The notes: generated by a model from the sequence alone, not told the origin. A stretch of DNA of 64,000 nt from an uncultured Aeromonadales bacterium (GCA_902761645.1 CACWLF010000003.1:43654-107653); one strand, 5' to 3'; counted from the first letter of the stretch, positions 17,750 through 26,751 are shown. Translations and numbers: made by a program.

Positions 17750-17922
17750 CTATTGCTGTTATGAGGTGTATGCCGATGACATTCCGGAAGAAAAATGCAT
17801 CACGTTTGATCAGTCACTGTCTCATTCGGTACTTCCGGTACCTGTTGTGAACTGTTCGATTTTGACACGCAGGTTTGGAAGGAAGGTCCTGATTATCTCC
17901 GCAGACTTTATGACGATTAATT
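17750..17922 (+). pseudogene. Possible remnant of a degraded gene
   Basis: Two protein-like stretches lie in different frames: CYEVYADDIPEEKCITFDQS (from about 17755), and FDFDTQVWKEGPDYLRRLYD ending at a TAA at about 17920. Together they look like the 3' end of a frameshifted gene. No start codon with a ribosome site and no family is recognisable. Confidence 0.35.
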
Positions 17923-18021
17923 GAATGCAAATGCCTGGGCAGGTCTTTTTCCTGTGAACAGGCAGACAGAATTTTGGGTTTCGTCTGCAGGAGACGCTAT
18001 AATGCGATTTTAATGCAGACG

Positions 18022-18045
18022 GATGCAGCAGTTAATCGCTGCATC
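18022..18045. repeat. 8-bp perfect inverted repeat
   Basis: GATGCAGC and GCTGCATC flank an 8-base spacer and are followed by a weak T-rich run. It may terminate rightward transcription before the convergent his operon terminator. Confidence 0.4.
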
Positions 18046-18060
18046 TTGTTGTATTACGTA

Positions 18061-18093
18061 AAATAAAAAAACCGTACTTCATTTGAAGTACGG
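18061..18093 (-). terminator. Terminator of the his operon
   Basis: A perfect 9-bp stem, CCGTACTTC with GAAGTACGG (18072-18093), has a 4-base loop. Read on the minus strand it is followed by seven T residues (18071-18065), ending the his mRNA just after hisIE. Confidence 0.9.
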
Positions 18094-18128
18094 CCCTCTG
18101 TCATAAAGATATTCGGATCTGCCCGGTT

Positions 18129-18800
18129 TCAGCATGTCTTTGATTTTTTGATGGCATGCTGAATCTTGTAGTTGCTGAAATCGGAATGACGTTCCTGAAG
18201 ACACCTGATTACCTCTACAAACTTTTTGTTTTTGGCACTAAGTAAAACAGTGGTGTGGAACAGCAGATCTGCAACTTCACCGATAAATTCCCTGTCATCA
18301 TCCGTTACGGCGGCAAGTGCGGTTTCAACGGCTTCCTCGCCGACCTTTTTGGCTATTCTCGGCACACCGTTTTTGAATAATTTTGCCGTGTAGCTTTCTT
18401 CCGGAGAAGACTGCTTGCGTGATTCAACGAGATCTTCCAGACATGCCAGAAATGCAAAAGGAAGCTCCGGCTGATCGTCAAAACAGCTTTCTGTTCCGTT
18501 ATGGCAGGTAGGTCCAACCGGATCCGCCATCAGAAGCAGAGTGTCGCGATCACAGTCGGTGGTGATTGATTTTACAAAAAGGTAATGCTCTGATTCCTCT
18601 CCTTTGGTCCACAGTCTCTGTTTTGTTCTGCTGTAGAAGGTGGCTTTTCCGAGCTCAATGGTTTTGTTCAGAGCCTCTTTGGTCATATAGGCGAACATCA
18701 GTACCTTGCCGGTTATATAATTCTGTACAATCACCGGCATCATGCCGTTTACTTTTTCCCAGTCCAGTGATTCCGGATCCAGATTGAAACTGTTAATCAC
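18129..18800 (-). CDS. hisI: Phosphoribosyl-AMP cyclohydrolase / phosphoribosyl-ATP pyrophosphatase (HisIE)
   Basis: This bifunctional enzyme does steps 2 and 3 of histidine synthesis. The N-terminal HisI half (about 1-115) has the Zn/Mg-binding [10 protein letters not shown] and CHNGTESCF motifs. The C-terminal HisE half (about 125-215) has the all-alpha [13 protein letters not shown] nucleotide pyrophosphatase motif. The length of 223 residues matches fused enterobacterial forms. The ATG at 18800 overlaps the hisF end by 8 bases. It is the last gene of the operon. Confidence 0.95.
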   Translation of the reverse strand: MINSFNLDPESLDWEKVNGMMPVIVQNYITGKVLMFAYMTKEALNKTIELGKATFYSRTKQRLWTKGEESEHYLFVKSITTDCDRDTLLLMADPVGPTCHNGTESCFDDQPELPFAFLACLEDLVESRKQSSPEESYTAKLFKNGVPRIAKKVGEEAVETALAAVTDDDREFIGEVADLLFHTTVLLSAKNKKFVEVIRCLQERHSDFSNYKIQHAIKKSKTC

Positions 18801-19566
18801 GAATTGCTACTCCTTCTTTACGCAAATAATCCTTTAATTCCGGTATGGCAATAATTCCCTTATGGAATACCGAAGCCGCGAGACAGCCGTCCACATCCGT
18901 CTCTTTGAAAGCATCACGGAAATGAACCATCTCTCCGGCTCCGCCGGAAGCTATCAGCGGAACTTTTGCCGTTGCTCTGGCCTTTTTCAGCTGTTCCAGA
19001 TCGTATCCCTTGCGCATGCCGTCCTGATTCATCATATTGAGAACGATTTCTCCTGCGCCTCTCTGCTGAACCTCACGGATCCAGTCCATGGTGCTCCACT
19101 GTGTGGTTCTTGTCTTGCTAACCACACCGGTATACTGTTTTACGCAGTACCTGTCGAGTTCCGCGTCGAAATATGAATCGATACCCACAACCACGCACTG
19201 AACTCCGAAGCGATCGGCAAGTCTGGTGATCAGTTCAGGATCCGCCAGAGCAGGGGAGTTGATGGAAACCTTGTCGGCACCGTATTCCAGAATCCGCTTT
19301 GCATCATCAATGCTTTTGATACCGCCTGCCACACAGAACGGAATATCAATAACCTCGGCAACGCGGCGCACCCAGCTTTTGTCAACCACGCGCGCATCGG
19401 ATGATGCGGTTATATCATAGAAAACCAGTTCATCGGCACCCTCGTCGGCATATCTTTTTGCCAGAGGAACTATATCGCCCATTACCTCATGATTGCGGAA
19501 CTGAACTCCCTTTACAACCACGCCTTCCTTTACATCAAGACACGGAATTATTCGTTTGGCCAGCAT
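18793..19566 (-). CDS. hisF: Imidazole glycerol phosphate synthase, cyclase subunit
   Basis: HisF is the (beta/alpha)8 barrel that uses ammonia from HisH to close the imidazole ring, giving IGP and AICAR. The protein (257 residues) starts [15 protein letters not shown], with catalytic Asp11. The second catalytic Asp lies in VVVGIDSY (about 130). The late IASGGAGEM phosphate-binding loop is present. It overlaps the hisA end by 19 bases, implying translational coupling. Confidence 0.96.
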   Translation of the reverse strand: MLAKRIIPCLDVKEGVVVKGVQFRNHEVMGDIVPLAKRYADEGADELVFYDITASSDARVVDKSWVRRVAEVIDIPFCVAGGIKSIDDAKRILEYGADKVSINSPALADPELITRLADRFGVQCVVVGIDSYFDAELDRYCVKQYTGVVSKTRTTQWSTMDWIREVQQRGAGEIVLNMMNQDGMRKGYDLEQLKKARATAKVPLIASGGAGEMVHFRDAFKETDVDGCLAASVFHKGIIAIPELKDYLRKEGVAIRD

Positions 19567-20282
19567 GCGACAGCCTCCTTAACTGTAAATTTACCTTCAA
19601 GAAGAGATCTGCCGATAATGATGCTCTGCACCCCTGAGGCTGCAAGAGACTTCAGATCGTCAAGACTTCCGATACCGCCGGATGCCTGGAATTCAAGCTG
19701 CGGGAACATCCTTACCAGATCGCGGTAGAGTTCCACGTTGGAACCCTGCAGGGTTCCGTCCCTGCTGATGTCGGTGCAGAGCACATGCTTCAGATTGTAC
19801 TTTGCATAATGCTCTATCAGCGATTCAATGGTGACGCCGCTGTCCTGCTGCCAGCCGGCCACGGCAATCAGGCGTCTGCCGTCTACAATATTCACGTCCA
19901 GAGCCAGCACGATATGCTCCGCTCCGTACCTGTTCATCCAGGAGCCCACGAGATCCGGATCCTTTACAGCGGTTGAGCCGATAACCACGCGGTTTGCACC
20001 GATGCCGAGCAGATCCGCCACATCCTTTTCACTGCGGATTCCACCGCCGATCTGTACCGGAACAGGTGTGTTCCTGATTAAGCCGGCAATAACGTCAAGC
20101 TGACGGCAGGCCGGATTTTTTGCTCCGTCCAGATCTACCAGATGAAGCTGCTTTGCCCCCTCGCTCACATACAGGTCATAACGTTCCTGAGGAGAGTATG
20201 TGTATTCTGTTTTCTGGCCGTAGTCGCCCTGAAAGAGACGTACTACCTTGCCGTTTATTAAATCAATTGCAGGAATAATCAT
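19548..20282 (-). CDS. hisA: Phosphoribosylformimino-5-aminoimidazole carboxamide ribotide isomerase
   Basis: HisA performs the Amadori-type isomerisation of ProFAR to PRFAR. This 244-residue barrel starts [20 protein letters not shown], with catalytic Asp7 in IPAIDL. The later [11 protein letters not shown] segment holds the second catalytic Asp. Two internal phosphate loops (GGGIRS and ASGGIGS) show the half-barrel duplication. It lies 3 bases after the hisH stop. Confidence 0.95.
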   Translation of the reverse strand: MIIPAIDLINGKVVRLFQGDYGQKTEYTYSPQERYDLYVSEGAKQLHLVDLDGAKNPACRQLDVIAGLIRNTPVPVQIGGGIRSEKDVADLLGIGANRVVIGSTAVKDPDLVGSWMNRYGAEHIVLALDVNIVDGRRLIAVAGWQQDSGVTIESLIEHYAKYNLKHVLCTDISRDGTLQGSNVELYRDLVRMFPQLEFQASGGIGSLDDLKSLAASGVQSIIIGRSLLEGKFTVKEAVACWPNE

Positions 20283-20285
20283 GAT

Positions 20286-20897
20286 TTACATTTCCACAAA
20301 ATTGGTTAGTAACTTGGCTCCGACGGCACCTGATTTTTCAGGGTGGAACTGGGTTCCCATAAAGTTGTCCTGCTGCACGATGGCAGTGAATTTTTCACCG
20401 TATTCGCAGGTTGCAACCGTCGCATCGGAAACCTCCATCGCGTAGGAGTGAACGAAATAGAAATAACTGCCGTTCGGAATGCCTCTGAGCAGCGGATGCT
20501 CTCCGTTATAGCTGATCTGATCCCATCCCATATGAGGAAGGCGGAGATTTCCGACCTCCATCAGTCTTACTCTGCTGTCCACAAGATTGAGACATGGAAC
20601 ATTTTCATCGCTGTTCATTTTTTCTTCGGAAACTCTGCTCAGCATCTGCATGCCCAGACAGATCCCCAAAAGAGGCTGCTTTGCCTCCTTTATCAGATCT
20701 ATAAGTCTGCGTTCATTCAGCATGCGCATTGCCGCAACCGCGGTGCCGACACCTGGCAGAATAAGCTTGTCGGCCTTTTTCAGATCGTCGGGATCGAAAC
20801 TTACCTTTGTCTCGACACCAAGGCGGTCGAAAGCCAGTTTAACCGATGACAGATTGGCACAGCCGGTATCGATAATGGTTATTTTAGGTTTGTTCAT
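20286..20897 (-). CDS. hisH: Imidazole glycerol phosphate synthase, glutaminase subunit
   Basis: HisH is a class I glutamine amidotransferase feeding ammonia to HisF. The nucleophilic Cys lies in LLGICLGMQML (about 77), and the His-Glu pair in TQFHPEKSG (about 183-185). The length of 203 residues is normal. Its start codon overlaps the hisB stop by one base. Confidence 0.95.
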   Translation of the reverse strand: MNKPKITIIDTGCANLSSVKLAFDRLGVETKVSFDPDDLKKADKLILPGVGTAVAAMRMLNERRLIDLIKEAKQPLLGICLGMQMLSRVSEEKMNSDENVPCLNLVDSRVRLMEVGNLRLPHMGWDQISYNGEHPLLRGIPNGSYFYFVHSYAMEVSDATVATCEYGEKFTAIVQQDNFMGTQFHPEKSGAVGAKLLTNFVEM

Positions 20898-22006
20898 TAT
20901 AAAACCCCCTTGGTAGACGGCAGCGCGCTGCCTTCAACCTTTATTGCATTTCTCAGGGCACGGCCGAAACCTTTGAAAAGAGCCTCAACCTGATGATGGG
21001 TATTTCCTTCGGTTACCTGCATATGGAGAGTCAGTCCCATTGCATCCGCAAGGGAACGGAAGAAATGAGGAACCATTTCAGTCGGGAATTCGCCTACATG
21101 ATCACGCATAAATTCAGCATCACAGATGAATCTGGTATATGCTCTGCCTGATATGTCGATGGCGACACCGACCTGTTCGTTGAGCAGAGAGGTGCTGATG
21201 CCTTCGAGTTTTGCCTGAACCTCGTCCATGGCCAGCACAAAGGCGAATCTTACGATGCCGCGTTTTTCACCGAGAGCCTGTTTCAAAGCGGTACCAAGCG
21301 CGATGCCAACGTCCTCCACGGTGTGGTGTTCATCAACATGCAGATCTCCCGTGACATTCAGAATCAGCTGGAAATTGCCGTGGGTGGCGATCTGGTCCAG
21401 CATATGATCAAAGAAACCGATGCCGGTTGAAATGCGGGAATCCCCCGGATGATCCAGATTTACCGCAAGATCTATCTGTGTTTCCCTGGTATTTCTGATT
21501 ACGTGAGCGGTGCGGTCGTGATTTGTGATTGCATCGGCTATATCGTCCCAGGTCATAGTTTCGCTGTTGTACTGAAACGATTTGATGCCCATATTGCGGG
21601 CAAGCTGCACGTCGGTGATGCGATCTCCGATAACATATGAATTTTCCCGATCCCAGTCGGTACGGATTAAATACGGTTCAACAAGACCTGTTTTCGGTTT
21701 GCGGCAGCTGCAGTTGTCCTGCGGAAAATGAGGACAGATCAGAATATCGCTGAAATCAACTCCCTGGGACTTCAGTACGTCAAGTATGAAGTTCTGGGAG
21801 GTTTCGAAATCCTCGGTCGGGAAACTCTCCGTGCCGAGTCCGTCCTGATTGCTCACCATGACAAGCTCGTAGCCGTATGACTGCAGTTTCAGCAGCGCCG
21901 GAACCACATTGCGTTCAAATCTGATTTTGTTCAGCGCGTCAACCTGCTCGTCCGCAGGTTCGGCAACAAGGGTACCGTCACGATCTATAAATAGGTATTT
22001 TTTCAC
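20897..22006 (-). CDS. hisB: Bifunctional histidinol-phosphatase / imidazoleglycerol-phosphate dehydratase
   Basis: This 369-residue fusion carries an N-terminal HAD phosphatase (FIDRDGTL, about 5-12, plus a Zn-site CPHFPQDNCSCRKP loop). Its C-terminal dehydratase domain (about 170-369) has the metal-binding GFFDHMLDQIATH and DEHHTVEDVGIALG motifs. The fused form is typical of enterics and related gammaproteobacteria. Its ATG overlaps the hisC stop by 4 bases. Confidence 0.96.
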   Translation of the reverse strand: MKKYLFIDRDGTLVAEPADEQVDALNKIRFERNVVPALLKLQSYGYELVMVSNQDGLGTESFPTEDFETSQNFILDVLKSQGVDFSDILICPHFPQDNCSCRKPKTGLVEPYLIRTDWDRENSYVIGDRITDVQLARNMGIKSFQYNSETMTWDDIADAITNHDRTAHVIRNTRETQIDLAVNLDHPGDSRISTGIGFFDHMLDQIATHGNFQLILNVTGDLHVDEHHTVEDVGIALGTALKQALGEKRGIVRFAFVLAMDEVQAKLEGISTSLLNEQVGVAIDISGRAYTRFICDAEFMRDHVGEFPTEMVPHFFRSLADAMGLTLHMQVTEGNTHHQVEALFKGFGRALRNAIKVEGSALPSTKGVL

Positions 22007-23070
22007 TGTGGAAATCTCTCCATTGCTTCAAGTACCTGGTTCATCTCCTCCCTGGTACCGATGGTAATGCGCACGCAGTTCTTCAGACGAGGCTTGTCGT
22101 TGAAGTCGCGCAGAATAATTCCCTGCTCCTTCATATAGCCGAAAAGTTTTTCTCCGTCGGTGAATTCCACCAGGGAATAATTGCCGTTTGACGGATAAAC
22201 CTTTGATACAAAAGACAGTTTTTTAACTTTTTCAGCAAAGCTGTCACGAATTTCGTTGAGCATGGCCACACGTTCGAATACAACCTCGAGATTGGATTTC
22301 TGCAGGGCGGCGGTGGCAACCTGGGCAACAGGAGCACAGATCGGATAAGGATCTATCACCTTGAGCAACAGACCGATAATCCGTGGATCCGCAATGGTGA
22401 AACCGCAGCGCAGACCTGCAAGTCCGAATGCCTTGGACAGTGTGCGGGTGATTACCAGATTGCTGTATTTCTTCAGAAGCGTGATCATGCTCTTCTGCAT
22501 GTTGAACTCGATATAGGCCTCGTCAACCACCACCAGTGTTCTGTCTTTGGTGTATTCGAGAATATCGGTGAGAATATCCTCGTCAATGATGGTTCCGGTA
22601 GGATTGTTCGGAGAGCAGAAGAAAACAACCTTGACTGAATTCTGATCCAGCGCCTGCTTTATTGCCGGAGCATCAGGCTGAAAATCCTCCCGCGGAGCCA
22701 CTTTGATCACTCCGACACCGTTGGTTTCCGCCGCAATTGAATACATGCCGTAGGTAGGAGGACAGATGAGGATCTGATCCTGTTCAACCTCGCAGAAGGT
22801 TCTTACCAGCAGACCGATTGCCTCGTCGGAACCGCGTGATACCATCACCTGTTCCGGCTTTACGCCGGCATAATCCGCGTAGGCCTGCAGCACTTCCTGC
22901 GGCTGGCAGTCAGGATAGCGGTTGTATACGCTTGAATCAAGCTCGTAGTTGATGCTCAGCGGATTTTCATTGGCATTAAGATAAATTCTGCCTACACCGC
23001 CGATTCTTCGTGCCGACTGGTAGGGAGTCAGTTTCTGCACTCTTCTGCATGCCAGTTTTTTCAGTGTCAT
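22003..23070 (-). CDS. hisC: Histidinol-phosphate aminotransferase
   Basis: HisC transaminates imidazole acetol-phosphate using PLP. The 355-residue class-II-like aminotransferase has NANENP near the start, SRGSDEAI, CSPNNPTG, and the Schiff-base lysine in TLSKAFGLAGLRCG (about 213). It lies 3 bases after the hisD stop and overlaps hisB by 4 bases. Confidence 0.95.
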   Translation of the reverse strand: MTLKKLACRRVQKLTPYQSARRIGGVGRIYLNANENPLSINYELDSSVYNRYPDCQPQEVLQAYADYAGVKPEQVMVSRGSDEAIGLLVRTFCEVEQDQILICPPTYGMYSIAAETNGVGVIKVAPREDFQPDAPAIKQALDQNSVKVVFFCSPNNPTGTIIDEDILTDILEYTKDRTLVVVDEAYIEFNMQKSMITLLKKYSNLVITRTLSKAFGLAGLRCGFTIADPRIIGLLLKVIDPYPICAPVAQVATAALQKSNLEVVFERVAMLNEIRDSFAEKVKKLSFVSKVYPSNGNYSLVEFTDGEKLFGYMKEQGIILRDFNDKPRLKNCVRITIGTREEMNQVLEAMERFPQ

Positions 23071-23073
23071 ATC

Positions 23074-24369
23074 TTATTTTCCCTCTGTCATCTGACTGAT
23101 TCTGATGGTAACTGCGCGCTGGTGAGCCATCAGACCTTCGGCATCGGTCATGGCTATGACGGTGCCGCTCAATGCCTTCAGCGCATCCTGGTTGAGTTCC
23201 TGCACTGTATAACGGCGCATGTAATCGGCAAGACCCAGACTTGAATAGGTCTTTGCATAGCCGTAGGTAGGCAGGGTATGGTTGGTGCCGCTTGCATAGT
23301 CGCCAACGGATTCAGGAGTCCATGCACCTATGAAGATCGATCCGGCGTTGCGCAGCTGAGGAAGCAGACCGCGAGCATTTTCAACCTGCAGGATCAGATG
23401 TTCAGGAGCATATTCGTTTGAAATCCTGCATCCTTCGCTGATGTCGTCGCAGATGATGATTCTGCTTGATGCAAGAGCTTTGGCCGCAATGTCCTTTCTC
23501 GGCAGAACCGCAAGCTGCTTTTCAATTTCCGCTTCAACCTTTCTGCTGAATTCAAGATTTTCCGTTACCAGAATAACCTGTGAATCGGGACCGTGCTCGG
23601 CCTGTGACAGCAGATCCGAGGCTACGAACGCAGGATTGGCCTTGCTGTCGGCAATCACCAGAACCTCGGAAGGTCCTGCCGGCATATCGATTGATGCGCC
23701 CTGATTATCCTTTGACACCTGCTTTTTGGCTTCGGTTACAAACGCGTTGCCCGGTCCGAAGATCTTGTCCACCTTGCCCACGGTTTCGGTTCCGTATGCC
23801 ATGGCGGCTATCGCCTGCGCGCCGCCGATGGTGTAGATCTCGTCAACACCGCACAGTTTTGCCGCATATACGATTTCATTGGCGATCGGAGGAGGGGAAC
23901 ACATGATTACCCGTTTGCATCCGGCAATTCGTGCCGGAATGGCCAGCATCAGCACTGTGCTTACGAGAGGTGCCGAACCGCCCGGAACATACAGACCGAC
24001 ATTGTCGATGGCATGGGTGTGCAGTTCGCAGGTAATGCCGGGCTGGGTGTGAACCACAACCGGTTCTGTCTTCTGCTGTTCGTGGAATGCTGAAATATTC
24101 GCTCTGGCGTGGATAATGGCATCTTTCAGCTCCTGGGGAACCTGCGCCGACTTTTCTGCGATTTCCTCCTCGGTCAGTCTGATTTTCCCGTCGGCTACAT
24201 GATCAAGTTTCGCTGTGAATTCAAGCAGTGCCTGATCCTTCTCTTTCTTTATTCTTGTTACAATATCAGTAACAATGCCGACAATATCCAGTTTTGAACT
24301 TACTGCGGGACGGGTCAGCACTTCCTGCTGTTCCGCTTCCGACAGCTCTTTCCAAATTACAGTACGCAT
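23074..24369 (-). CDS. hisD: Histidinol dehydrogenase
   Basis: HisD oxidises histidinol to histidine in two NAD-dependent steps with zinc. The 431-residue protein has VPGGSAPLVSTVLM, FGPGNAFVTEAKKQV, IDMPAGPSEVLVIAD and SQAEHGPDSQV (zinc and catalytic region), and C-terminal SVGDYASGTNHTLPT. ATG 24369 has GGCGG upstream. A 138-bp gap separates it from hisG, the longest in the operon. No clear secondary structure or ORF was seen in that gap. Confidence 0.96.
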   Translation of the reverse strand: MRTVIWKELSEAEQQEVLTRPAVSSKLDIVGIVTDIVTRIKKEKDQALLEFTAKLDHVADGKIRLTEEEIAEKSAQVPQELKDAIIHARANISAFHEQQKTEPVVVHTQPGITCELHTHAIDNVGLYVPGGSAPLVSTVLMLAIPARIAGCKRVIMCSPPPIANEIVYAAKLCGVDEIYTIGGAQAIAAMAYGTETVGKVDKIFGPGNAFVTEAKKQVSKDNQGASIDMPAGPSEVLVIADSKANPAFVASDLLSQAEHGPDSQVILVTENLEFSRKVEAEIEKQLAVLPRKDIAAKALASSRIIICDDISEGCRISNEYAPEHLILQVENARGLLPQLRNAGSIFIGAWTPESVGDYASGTNHTLPTYGYAKTYSSLGLADYMRRYTVQELNQDALKALSGTVIAMTDAEGLMAHQRAVTIRISQMTEGK

Positions 24370-24507
24370 ATTATTTATTTATCCGCCTTTTATTTAATCT
24401 GCATCATCTGCAAACGCCGGACCGCGGTTTCATTCCGCTTCCGGTTTGTTTTCTTCAGGTTTTGTCCTGTTCCGTACGGCGCTTCCGCCATGATGTTCTT
24501 CAGTCTG

Positions 24508-25404
24508 CTATTCAAGCATTTTTTCAATAGGAAGAACCAGTATTGAACTTGCACCGAGTTCCTTGATCTTCTCCATGGTTTCCCAGAAATGTGATTCCTT
24601 GGCCACCACGTGAACCGCAACCATTTTGTCGGTATGAGCCAGCGGCAGAATGGTCGGCTTTTCGGCACCAGGAAGAAGTTCGATAATCTTGTCCAGGTTG
24701 TCCTTTGGTGCATGAAGCATGATGTACTTGCTTCCGCGGGCCTTCAGCATGCCGTCAAGACGAGGCAGGAGCTGATCGAGAACAGCCTGCTTTTCAGGAT
24801 AGAGTTCCTTTGATCTCTGAATCAGAACAGCCTTTGATTTGAATACAACCTGAACCTCCTTCAGACCGTTGGCCTCGATTGTCGCACCGGAACTCACCAG
24901 ATCGCAGATGGCATCGGCAAGACCCGCACGAGGAGCAACCTCAACGGAACCTGTCAGCAGAACAGGCTTGTATTCGATTTCAAACTGGTTCAGATACTGC
25001 TTCAGCAGGTTAGGGTAGGTGGTAGCAATCTTGCATCCGTTCAGTGAAACCTCTCCGTGCCAAACCTCTTCGGTCGGGATGGCAAGGGACAGACGGCAGT
25101 CGCCGTAATCAAGACGGCGCAGAGTCTTGAAATCAGTCTTGAGACCCAGGGCAACACGCTCAAGACGTGTCTCCTCCAGAACGTTTTCACCTACAATACC
25201 CAGATCAACCACGCCGTCCATTACCAGACCCGGAATATCATCGTCTCTTACACGAAGAATATCGATAGGCATGTTGTCAACGTGTGCAATCAAACGCTCT
25301 TCACGCTTGTTGATCTTGAGACCGCAGCTTTTTAAAAGCTCCTGTGAATCCTGGCTTAATCTGCCTGATTTCTGCATTGCAATTCTTAAACGAGTGCTAC
25401 TCAT
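24508..25404 (-). CDS. hisG: ATP phosphoribosyltransferase (long form)
   Basis: HisG starts the pathway by joining ATP and PRPP and is feedback-inhibited by histidine. The 298-residue long form has [12 protein letters not shown] at the start, the D(L)GIVGENV loop, the PRPP-binding [14 protein letters not shown] motif, and a C-terminal ACT-like regulatory domain (about 225-298). Only a weak ribosome site precedes ATG 25404. A GGAGG lies about 36 bases upstream behind a small hairpin, and a 7-codon ORF overlaps the hisG start. Confidence 0.95.
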   Translation of the reverse strand: MSSTRLRIAMQKSGRLSQDSQELLKSCGLKINKREERLIAHVDNMPIDILRVRDDDIPGLVMDGVVDLGIVGENVLEETRLERVALGLKTDFKTLRRLDYGDCRLSLAIPTEEVWHGEVSLNGCKIATTYPNLLKQYLNQFEIEYKPVLLTGSVEVAPRAGLADAICDLVSSGATIEANGLKEVQVVFKSKAVLIQRSKELYPEKQAVLDQLLPRLDGMLKARGSKYIMLHAPKDNLDKIIELLPGAEKPTILPLAHTDKMVAVHVVAKESHFWETMEKIKELGASSILVLPIEKMLE

Positions 25405-25420
25405 AATTTTCTTTGGTCAT
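25397..25420 (-). CDS. Possible 7-codon upstream ORF overlapping hisG
   Basis: Read on the minus strand, ATG at 25420 encodes MTKENYE and stops at TAG (25399-25397), overlapping the hisG ATG (25404-25402). AAGG lies three bases before this ATG, which is close. The ATG sits in the right arm of a hairpin (25416-25439). Ribosomes ending here would be positioned on the hisG start, so coupling is possible. There is no coding evidence beyond position. Confidence 0.3.
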   Translation of the reverse strand: MTKENYE

Positions 25421-25460
25421 TCACCTTGTTGTGAATAACTCCTCCCTCAGTAATAAACGT

Positions 25461-25545
25461 AAAAAATTAAAACCCCTGGAAGTGATTTTCTTCCAAGGGT
25501 TTAGCAACTTTTTGATCTGCCCGCCGGAAGAAATCAGTCTTCCAG
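25461..25545 (-). promoter_or_regulatory. his operon attenuator (alternative hairpins and terminator)
   Basis: Four complementary segments are visible on the minus strand in transcription order: GCTGGAAG (25545-25538), CTTCCGGC (25529-25522), a segment ending TTGGAAG (about 25502-25489) and CTTCCAGGGG (25481-25472, continuing to 25468). Pairing 1:2 and 3:4 forms the terminator, whose stem is followed by a T-run (25465-25461). Segment 2 (CTTCC) can instead pair with GGAAG of segment 3 as antiterminator. Segment 1 begins 17 bases after the leader-peptide stop, so ribosome stalling at His codons would favour 2:3 pairing and read-through. Confidence 0.85.
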
Positions 25546-25562
25546 CTCACCATCCTGAAAGA

Positions 25563-25610
25563 CTATTTAGGACGATGATGATGAAATGATAAAAAGAAGT
25601 TGGTGTTCAT
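25563..25610 (-). CDS. hisL: his operon leader peptide
   Basis: This 15-residue ORF reads MNTNFFLSFHHHRPK, with three consecutive CAT histidine codons (25583-25575), directly upstream of the attenuator. A short histidine-rich peptide between the his promoter and a terminator hairpin is the signature of transcription attenuation by histidyl-tRNA supply. The His run is shorter than the seven in E. coli and Salmonella. Confidence 0.9.
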   Translation of the reverse strand: MNTNFFLSFHHHRPK

Positions 25611-25647
25611 TGTTAATCTCGGCAAATCTGTATCAAATACTGTGACA

Positions 25648-25676
25648 ATTATAACGAAATTTTGAGGTGGTTTCAA
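25648..25676 (-). promoter_or_regulatory. Promoter of the his operon
   Basis: On the minus strand: TTGAAA (25676-25671), exactly 17 bp, and a perfect TATAAT (25653-25648). The predicted start, about 7 bases further, leaves roughly 30 bases before the leader-peptide ATG. This is the best promoter match in the region. Confidence 0.85.
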
Positions 25677-25997
25677 TATACGGTCAGTATTGAATTTCCA
25701 GATCAGTTTTCTGAAAGGCTGTCTGCCGTGAAATGCGGATACAGACCGGAACTTCTGTACTGTTCCGGAGTTTATGCAGACCGTTTGCAAGAGAAGACTT
25801 AAATTTTTAAAAATATTGCACGTAAAGTCTGCGTGAATTACTCCGATTCCTGACAGTTTCCGGCAACTTTATCGGCTTTTTTCTTTTTTGTCGAATTCTT
25901 TTTAATTGTTTCCTCTGTGTACCTTGGTTTTTTTCTTACAAGTCTTTTGTAGACAGTAAATTCATTATTGTGATTCTTCTTGTTATTCGTATTCTCT
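25677..25997. other. AT-rich intergenic stretch with a spurious lysine-rich ORF
   Basis: Between the his promoter and the broken HEPN-like gene. A 65-codon minus-strand ORF (25838-26035) is very Lys/Asn-rich, has no ribosome site and partly overlaps the HEPN remnant in another frame. It may be a frameshifted tail of that gene or chance; it is not called a gene. Confidence 0.35.
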
Positions 25998-26240
25998 TTA
26001 ATCAAGCGAAACAGGATTTTGCACAAACTCCACAATAGCCCTTGAACATGCCTTCATGAAATGATAAGCAAAAGCGGCGGAGTCATCGTTTATATGGCTT
26101 CTTGAACCGTGAACCAAGGTGTTTCTCAGATTTTTGTAAATATCCTTAAGAAAAGAAACAGCATCCTAATTTCTGGTGTTGAGTCTGTCTTCATTTGTGT
26201 TTTTCAGCGGTGCATCAATAATGTTGATTAAATCGTTCAT
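25998..26240 (-). pseudogene. Broken HEPN-like domain gene (internal stop)
   Basis: An 81-codon frame starts at ATG 26240 with GGAG upstream. It reads MNDLINIIDAPLKNTNEDRL, then after NTRN hits TAG (26168-26166), and continues in the same frame as DAVSFLKDIYKNLRNTLVHG ... SRAIVEFVQNPVSLD to TAA at 26000-25998. The RNTLVHG segment fits the RX4-6H motif of HEPN ribonuclease-fold domains, and the rest looks alpha-helical. A single nonsense mutation appears to have killed it, so decay is recent. The HEPN assignment rests on this motif only. Confidence 0.55.
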
Positions 26241-26751
26241 GGATCGGACTCCGGAAGTTCAATAGTTCATATTTATCCGTAATAAAACAGATAAACGAAA
26301 AAATTCTTCATGTGTCGATGGTGCACCTTTGACTGTTTTGAGTCAATAAAAGACCGTTTCATTTAATTTAAAACAAGATTCTCTTCAAAAAATAATTGCA
26401 GAATGAGAGAAGGTCAGTTCAGCGGATGCCGAACTTTTAATTGTGTGTGAAATAAAGTTTGTGCATGAGTAATAACTGCAGGAGGATTCTTTTTTGTTAG
26501 AAATTGTGCAAAAAACTGATAAACGTCTGATTTATAAAGATTATTGGTTAAGTGTGTATAAAATTTACATATTATCATTTTTGTTGTAATTCTTGTATGC
26601 AGGCTGTAAATAATGTATCATACGCACGGAATTTGTGACGCATTCATCATGTTTTTGTTACAATCTGAAATACAATGTTGGGGACTTTATTCAAAATTAG
26701 GTCTCGAGAGTTTTGATTTATTAACAATGTTTTAAGCAGTTGGTTTTTTTG
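26241..26751. other. Leader region of the polysaccharide block
   Basis: AT-rich, no established gene. It has a possible promoter (TTGTAT 26593-26598, 17 bp, TATCAT 26616-26621) for the first plus-strand polysaccharide gene, leaving a leader of about 130 bases. A 31-codon ORF from TTG 26494 to 26589 has a good GGAGG (26481-26485) but no recognisable product. Confidence 0.4.

Noticed and set aside
25838-26035. Lysine-rich 65-codon minus-strand ORF
   Set aside because: It overlaps the HEPN-like remnant in another frame and lacks a ribosome site; the composition reflects AT-rich sequence. It may be a frameshifted tail but is not a gene by itself.
26401-26440. Hairpin GTTC..GAAC near 26420 as a terminator
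   Set aside because: The stem is short with an internal mismatch and there is no gene ending just before it on either strand.
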